Source: Spirochaeta lutea
Lineage (GTDB): Bacteria; Spirochaetota; Spirochaetia; DSM-27196; Salinispiraceae
Length of the DNA: 64,000 bases
Direction of reading: 5' to 3'
Assembly (NCBI RefSeq): GCF_000758165.1
Contig: NZ_JNUP01000023.1
Coordinates: forward strand, 166,069-230,068
The translations under genes and the position numbers were made by a program. The notes beneath the pieces were generated by a model that saw only the letters and a list, made by a program, of their open reading frames with translations, did not search any database and had not been told where the DNA came from. The first letter of the stretch is position 1, and the number at the start of each line of letters is the position of its first letter. Shown here piece after piece: positions 59,879 to 64,000 of this stretch.

Positions 59879-60045
59879 TCCAGGGCGCAACCCCGTTGAA
59901 GGTTTATCCCAGGGATCTGCCTAACGCTTTTCTCGTCTCCTTATTATCTACGGTTACTATGCTCATCGACCCCCACCCAGGGACATCGAGGGGCGTATGT
60001 CCCGATGCCCGGAGCCGGAGTTTCCGACCGCTGCACTTCCAAATA

Positions 60046-60077
60046 TAAAAAAAGGCCGGTCTGCAGAACCGGCCTTT
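60046..60077. terminator. Terminator of the PHP-M23 operon
   Basis: AAAGGCCGGT and ACCGGCCTTT pair around CTGCAGA. On the minus strand the stem is followed by seven T, so it ends the M23 transcript. Confidence 0.85.
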
Positions 60078-60283
60078 ACCCCGAAGGGTGCCGAAGTAAA
60101 TATAGTAAACTGGGAGGGGAACTATATTTACCCGACAACCCTATTATCGTAAATTCCGGAGGATCCGTTAACACTTTCTTACCGAAATTCCTAGAAAAAA
60201 CCACTGAAATGCTGCAATGTTACAGATCCCTTGATTATGCTGGCGATTATGCTGGGGTTGAGGAGGTAAAAACCGGTAGAATC

Positions 60284-61255
60284 CTAGTACCGCAGAGCTC
60301 TGATGAAGTGTGCAGGGTTGACAACCTCTCCATTCTTATGAATTTCAAAATGAAGATGCCGTCCCGTGGATAATCCGGTATTTCCCATAATCCCTACACC
60401 ATCTCCTGTACGGACATCCTGGCCTTTTTTAACCAGAACCTGTTCTAAGTGGGCGTACCGGGTTGTAAAGACCCCATCATGCTCAATCTCCAGGTACAAC
60501 CCATAAATCGGATCAACCCCCACATGGGAAACCCGGCCGCCCGCACTGGCCCGAACATATAAATCATCGGTATCCGAAGCCAAATCGATGCCATGGTGGT
60601 ACCGTGTTCCCTCCCCGAAGGGATTTACATCCATGCCGAAGGGAGCGGTTATACGGTAATTACGAAGGGGGATGGAAAAATATACCTGATATAGCAACAG
60701 CCGTTCCGAGGATGTCAGTCTTGCACCAGGGAAAAAAAGCCAAGCACCCTCGTAATCGGAATTCGTACCCGGCCCGATATGGAGCTCCACACCTTCGCTC
60801 CTCCGATCGTCACCCGCTAAACGCCCATGGATCATGTCCTCCAAGTCATTTTTTGGCGAAGGAGATACGAACAGTCCCGGTTGGTTCGGAATGAGGATAG
60901 GGAAGGCCACCGGCTGATTGATCGATTCTAGTCGGTTCAAACTGGCCAAGGTATCTACAGGGATATTGGTCCGGGAGGCGATGGCAAGAAGGGTAGAGGG
61001 AGGATTTGGGATGTCTGCCCACTGGGGATTATAGAGCAGGAGGGAGAGTTCCGGGGGATCCTGGACACTTACCTCCGCCTGGTAAAACCGGGATATACTT
61101 TCCTGGAGAAAGGTATAACTCCCCGATCCGGGCTGCAGGGAAAGGCGGGGAAAACTCGGAGGTTCCTGGGAATAGGAAAGGGATATCCCTATCGCGAGGA
61201 ACCAAACCAGAGCCGCCATGCCTGCATCCCCTCGGCTTCGAACCCGTACGTTCAT
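60284..61255 (-). CDS. Secreted M23 peptidase with LysM-like segment
   Basis: A 323-residue exported protein: signal peptide (about 12-30, GMAALVWFLAIGISLSYSQ), a LysM-like region (about 85-125, LLAIASRTNIPVDTLASLNRL) and a C-terminal LytM domain (about 205-320) with intact zinc motifs, YHHGIDLASD and HLHFEIHKNG. It is expected to cleave peptidoglycan cross-links, in contrast to the M23-like protein at 16093 whose HxH is changed. The ATG 61255 overlaps the PHP gene stop (ATGA). The longer open frame upstream lies inside the PHP gene. Confidence 0.9.
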   Translation of the reverse strand: MNVRVRSRGDAGMAALVWFLAIGISLSYSQEPPSFPRLSLQPGSGSYTFLQESISRFYQAEVSVQDPPELSLLLYNPQWADIPNPPSTLLAIASRTNIPVDTLASLNRLESINQPVAFPILIPNQPGLFVSPSPKNDLEDMIHGRLAGDDRRSEGVELHIGPGTNSDYEGAWLFFPGARLTSSERLLLYQVYFSIPLRNYRITAPFGMDVNPFGEGTRYHHGIDLASDTDDLYVRASAGGRVSHVGVDPIYGLYLEIEHDGVFTTRYAHLEQVLVKKGQDVRTGDGVGIMGNTGLSTGRHLHFEIHKNGEVVNPAHFIRALRY

Positions 61256-62094
61256 AGCATTGGTACCATGAAGGGAGCTGCAAGTTCCGGGGGAACCCGT
61301 TTGTTCTCCAGGCTGGTAAACCCGAGTCGTCGCAGCGGGTCGTCGGGGGTATGAAAGTCTGAACCCCCGGAGACTAATAACCCGAGCTCCCGGGCAATCC
61401 TGAGAACCTTCCCGGAATCCCGGGAGGACATCCGTGAATGGTAGGCCTCGATTCCGTCCAAGCCCAGTTCCTTCCACTCCTGGAGAGAACGCTTGAGAGG
61501 TGACCAGTTTAGATGCAGGGATAGCGGATGGGCGATGATAGCTTTTCCTCCTGCCATGTGGATGGCTTGGATACCCGCAGCCAGATCAATTCCCTGGCGC
61601 GGTTCAAAGAGCGGTTTCCCCTGGCCAAGAAACCTGTCAAAGGCATCCTGAACGGTTTTTGCCCATCCCTTTTGCACCAGGTACTGGGCGAAGTGGGGCC
61701 TGCCGATTACGGTGCCTTGGGTCTGGGCCTGAATACTCCCATAATCCCCGGGAATTCCGGCGGCGTTCATTCTTTTGACGATCCGAAGATTTCGTCTGGT
61801 GCGCTCGGCCTGAGCCTGGTCGATCAGGAGTTCCATGGTATGGTGATAGTCATAGATTCCCAGCCCCAGGAGGTGGAACGCTCCCTTCGCGTATGCAATT
61901 TCTATTTCTATACCGGGTATGAGGGTGATTCCCAGGCGTTCGGCCTCCCTCATAGCCTCGGGTAACCCTGCAACGGTATCGTGGTCGGTAACAGCCAGGT
62001 GGGTAATGCCCAGTTCCTTTGCGAGGCTGACCAACTCTCCGGGACTGAGACTTCCATCCGATGCGGTAGTATGGCTGTGCAGATCAATCATCAT
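61252..62094 (-). CDS. PHP-domain phosphoesterase (RNase AM/TrpH type)
   Basis: A 280-residue metal-dependent phosphoesterase. It begins MMIDLHSHTTASDGSLSP (HxH...D metal motif) and has VTDHDTVAGL, PGIEIEI, AIIAHPLSLH and SGGSDFHTPDD. The insert GQGTVIGRPHFA-like segment is typical of the YciV/RnaAM group, which removes 5' nucleotides from RNA and hydrolyses 3',5'-nucleoside bisphosphates. The start is leaderless: promoter spacing is perfect and there is no ribosome site. Coupled to the M23 gene by overlap. Confidence 0.88.
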   Translation of the reverse strand: MMIDLHSHTTASDGSLSPGELVSLAKELGITHLAVTDHDTVAGLPEAMREAERLGITLIPGIEIEIAYAKGAFHLLGLGIYDYHHTMELLIDQAQAERTRRNLRIVKRMNAAGIPGDYGSIQAQTQGTVIGRPHFAQYLVQKGWAKTVQDAFDRFLGQGKPLFEPRQGIDLAAGIQAIHMAGGKAIIAHPLSLHLNWSPLKRSLQEWKELGLDGIEAYHSRMSSRDSGKVLRIARELGLLVSGGSDFHTPDDPLRRLGFTSLENKRVPPELAAPFMVPML

Positions 62095-62101
62095 AAATTT
62101 G

Positions 62102-62130
62102 ACATTAACGGTGAGGAATTACAAGGTCAA
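62102..62130 (-). promoter_or_regulatory. Promoter of the PHP-M23 operon (leaderless)
   Basis: TTGACC (62130-62125), 17-nt spacer, TAATGT (62107-62102), then 7 nt to ATG 62094. Confidence 0.75.
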
Positions 62131-62143
62131 GAAAAAAGTACTA

Positions 62144-62173
62144 TTGTACAGAATGTGTTCTGTCCATTAGAAT
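62144..62173 (+). promoter_or_regulatory. Promoter of the cyclic-nucleotide-domain genes with embedded inverted repeat
   Basis: TTGTAC (62144-62149), 18-nt spacer, TAGAAT (62168-62173). An inverted repeat ACAGAA-TGTG-TTCTGT (62148-62163) fills the spacer and is a candidate operator, possibly for the Crp-like protein encoded downstream. Confidence 0.55.
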
Positions 62174-62213
62174 ACTACGTATTGGTAGATAACCAGCCAG
62201 AAGGAGAACATCA

Positions 62214-63260
62214 GTGCCCCGTGCAGTTCAATATAAGGCAGACTCAGTCATCTATTTTGCTGGTGATACAGGCGATAAGATTTTTATTCTCCAGCAGGGC
62301 AAGGTGGTACTTCGCACCAGAGATATTGAGACCGGCGAGGAGGTGTCCGATCTCATACAAACCGGTGAATTCTTCGGCGTTAAGTCTGCTCTGGGACGGT
62401 ATCCCCGGGAGGATGACGCCATGGTAATCTCCGATTCTCTGGTCGTGGTATTCACGGTTCCTGAATTTGAGCAGGTGGTCAGTAATAATACCAGGGTTAT
62501 TATGAAGATGCTCAAGGTCTTCTCCAACCAGCTTCGCCGCATCCATGGAAAGGTTCGTAACCTCATCGGTGAGGGTGAGGCGGTCAATCCGGAAGATGGT
62601 TTATACAATATCATCGAGTACTATCTGGGGCGGAAGAGCTACAAGGAAGCGTTGTACACCATAAACCGCTATATTCAGTACTACCCCCAGGGCCGCTTTA
62701 TTGATTCGGTTCGAAAGTACCAGGCTCAGGCAGAGCAGTACGCTCAGAAATACGGCCAGGGTAGGGGTCCGGCCTTTACCTCGGGGATGTCCGGGCATGA
62801 GAATCACCCTGAACCCGCCAGCCCTCGGGCGCCCAAGGGCGGTGTAGCGGTAAGCTCAACCTCAGCTGACCTGCCGGAGGAGAGTCCCGATGATCAGAGT
62901 TATTACCAGGTACTAAATCTGGTGGGAACCGGCTCCTATTCCGAAGCTTTGGGGCTACTGAAGCCGATGATTGATAAGGGTGAATCGGGAGAGTACTATG
63001 TGCCGGCCCTGTTCCAGATTGGCCGGTGTTTTTTCGGCCAGGAGCTGTACGATAAGGCTATTAAACACCTAACAGGGACCATTCAGAAGTATCCAAAGAT
63101 GGATGATTTCGCCGAGGCCTTGCTGCTTATCGGGCAGAGCTATGAGAAGAGTGGGAATACGGCAAAGGCTAGTGCGGTGTTTCAGAAAATTGTCCAATCC
63201 AATGAACTTGATGAAGTAACACGACGGAAGGCAAGGAAGGCGTTGAATGAAATCAGATGA
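62214..63260 (+). CDS. Cyclic-nucleotide-binding-domain protein with TPR repeats
   Basis: A 348-residue protein. Residues 1-115 form a cNMP-binding-like domain (YFAGDTGDKIFILQQGKVVLRTRDIETGEE, GEFFGVKSAL), in which the canonical phosphate-binding GE-(x)-RxA is degraded to GRYPREDDAMV. Residues about 125-345 contain YbgF/TPR units separated by a Pro/Ser-rich linker (about 185-225). Similar cNMP-TPR proteins occur in Treponema. GTG start with AAGGAG. It overlaps the Crp-like gene by 14 nt, so the pair is co-expressed. Confidence 0.82.
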   Translation: MPRAVQYKADSVIYFAGDTGDKIFILQQGKVVLRTRDIETGEEVSDLIQTGEFFGVKSALGRYPREDDAMVISDSLVVVFTVPEFEQVVSNNTRVIMKMLKVFSNQLRRIHGKVRNLIGEGEAVNPEDGLYNIIEYYLGRKSYKEALYTINRYIQYYPQGRFIDSVRKYQAQAEQYAQKYGQGRGPAFTSGMSGHENHPEPASPRAPKGGVAVSSTSADLPEESPDDQSYYQVLNLVGTGSYSEALGLLKPMIDKGESGEYYVPALFQIGRCFFGQELYDKAIKHLTGTIQKYPKMDDFAEALLLIGQSYEKSGNTAKASAVFQKIVQSNELDEVTRRKARKALNEIR

Positions 63261-63909
63261 CAAGCTCACCCTCATGAATAACCCTGCCTTTGAGCGCTTC
63301 GCAGTTACCTATCAGAAGGGGGATCTGCTCTTTGTGGAGTTCGAGCCTGGCGATAGTTTTTACCTTATTCAAGAAGGAAGGGTTCGGATTTCAAAGATTA
63401 TGAGCGGCCTGGAAAAAACTATTGATGTTCTATATCCCGGGGAAATTTTCGGTGAGATGGCCATCCTCGAGGAGGCACCCCGATCCGCCAATGCCCAGGC
63501 CCTGGACAAGGTAAAGGCTCTGGCATTTAACCGGGCAAATTTTGAGCTACTCATGCAGGGGAATCCCCAGATTGCTATGAAACTGCTCAAACTCTTCACC
63601 AAGCGGATTTATGACCAGCGTAGGAGGTTTCAAATCCTAACCCTGGATGATCCACATGCCAAGGTCGCCGATGTATTCTGCATGCTCGCCGAGGGGCAAA
63701 GTGCTGAGCAGGCCCTGTCCGAGACCCGGACATTTCAAACAAGTCCTGAGGATATTGCCCACTGGGCCGGAATGTCCCCCGATAAAACCCAAGAGGTGTT
63801 GAATCACTTCTCTAGTCAGCATCGGATCGAAATCATGCACGACAGAATTATTGTAAAAAATATTCACGATCTTCAACGCCTGGTGGTTAGCAGAAAGCGG
63901 GCGTTCTAA
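63247..63909 (+). CDS. Crp/Fnr-family transcription regulator
   Basis: A 220-residue regulator with an N-terminal cNMP-binding domain (FVEFEPGDSFYLIQEGRVRISKIMSGLEKTIDVLYPGEIFGEMAILEEAPRSANAQAL, including the GEMAIL...PRSANA phosphate cassette that is close to canonical) and a C-terminal winged helix (TSPEDIAHWAGMSPDKTQEVLNHFSSQHRIEI). Unlike its upstream neighbour its ligand cassette looks intact, so it may bind a cyclic nucleotide. Confidence 0.85.
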   Translation: MKSDDKLTLMNNPAFERFAVTYQKGDLLFVEFEPGDSFYLIQEGRVRISKIMSGLEKTIDVLYPGEIFGEMAILEEAPRSANAQALDKVKALAFNRANFELLMQGNPQIAMKLLKLFTKRIYDQRRRFQILTLDDPHAKVADVFCMLAEGQSAEQALSETRTFQTSPEDIAHWAGMSPDKTQEVLNHFSSQHRIEIMHDRIIVKNIHDLQRLVVSRKRAF

Positions 63910-63920
63910 TAGGATTCTAT

Positions 63921-64000
63921 AGTGCGCAAAAGCCTGTAACTTTTTCGCGCCTCAGAAACCCCCAGAGCACACCCGCCTCATCACGCCGAAATGTACTTCG
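63921..64000 (+). repeat. Palindromic element copy D, cut by the window end
   Basis: Starts TAGTGCGCAAAAGCCTGTAAC, matching the element terminus; the following bases resemble copies A and B only loosely. The right end would lie beyond the window, so its full structure cannot be judged. Confidence 0.5.

Larger units (their letters stand above)
59842..60283. other. 442-bp gap upstream of the PBP1A gene
   Basis: Contains the PBP1A promoter (59850-59878), a hairpin GGGACAT/ATGTCCC (59980-60003), a bidirectional terminator (60046-60077), an 11-bp perfect inverted repeat GTAAATATAGT/ACTATATTTAC (60096-60131) and a 12-nt direct repeat (GATTATGCTGG) near 60234. A 122-codon open frame on the plus strand shows no protein-like features. 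Confidence 0.6.

Noticed and set aside
60005..60373. Plus-strand open frame of 122 codons between the PBP1A and M23 genes
   Set aside because: It crosses a terminator hairpin and overlaps the M23 gene on the other strand; composition is not protein-like and no ribosome site is present.

Overview
The window is a gene-dense stretch of a chromosome that looks like a free-living member of the Spirochaetaceae (Spirochaeta and relatives). The most telling gene is a clear p83/100 antigen homologue (53312-54961), a family known from Borrelia and Treponema. A Bmp/Tmp-type nucleoside lipoprotein, two bactofilins, a cyclic-nucleotide-binding TPR protein followed by a Crp-like regulator, a single-chain GlyRS and a fused PyrB-PyrI fit the same group. 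I see no prophage, plasmid, CRISPR array, rRNA or tRNA. This is core genome with short intergenic gaps and many ATGA-type start/stop overlaps.

Layout. 1-5.5 kb: small mixed genes (LDH2-type dehydrogenase, two methyltransferases, LiaF-like protein, acyl-ACP thioesterase, thymidine-kinase-like protein). 5.6-10.4 kb: nucleoside-type ABC importer (lipoprotein, ATPase, two permeases). 10.7-15 kb: purF-purM-purN-purD on the minus strand. 15.2-19.4 kb: TatD, divergent from a cell-shape pair (M23-like protein and bactofilin), then yaaR-ricT. 19.5-24.1 kb: plsC with a heterodimeric ABC exporter. 24.2-29.2 kb: rpsT, HU, a response regulator/TPR/bactofilin/pncC group, rho and rpmE. 29.3-39.4 kb: lnt, then a long plus-strand run from a galactokinase-like gene through surE and two TPR proteins to clpS-clpA-aat, the N-degron pathway. 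39.5-44.5 kb: TGS-type nucleoside kinase and HD-GYP protein (minus), membrane/TPR protein and aminotransferase (plus). 44.7-48.8 kb: gltX-glyS-tyrS. 49-56.6 kb: rex with an RNA methyltransferase (minus), an RlmD-like enzyme, a secreted protein, p83/100 and pyrBI (plus). 56.7-62.1 kb: ParB-like, PBP1A, M23 and PHP genes (minus). 62.2-63.9 kb: two cyclic-nucleotide-domain genes.

The strongest unexplained signals are outside the genes. (1) A family of about 103-bp imperfect palindromic elements lies in intergenic gaps: two full copies of identical length in opposite orientation, one diverged full copy, one truncated copy and one cut by the window end. Their terminal arms are close to AGTGCGCAAAAGGTTGTAA, and at one position both arms change together. 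(2) At least four genes (thioesterase, PBP1A, PHP phosphatase, first M23 protein) have a sigma70-type promoter whose -10 box ends 7-8 nt before the start codon and no Shine-Dalgarno, which points to leaderless mRNAs. (3) A TTGACC/TATACA promoter in front of purF is overlapped by a perfect 12-bp inverted repeat, a good candidate operator. Several proteins also carry altered catalytic motifs (M23 HxD, HD-GYP HE, thioesterase DxHxH, galactokinase-like, TatD ESE).
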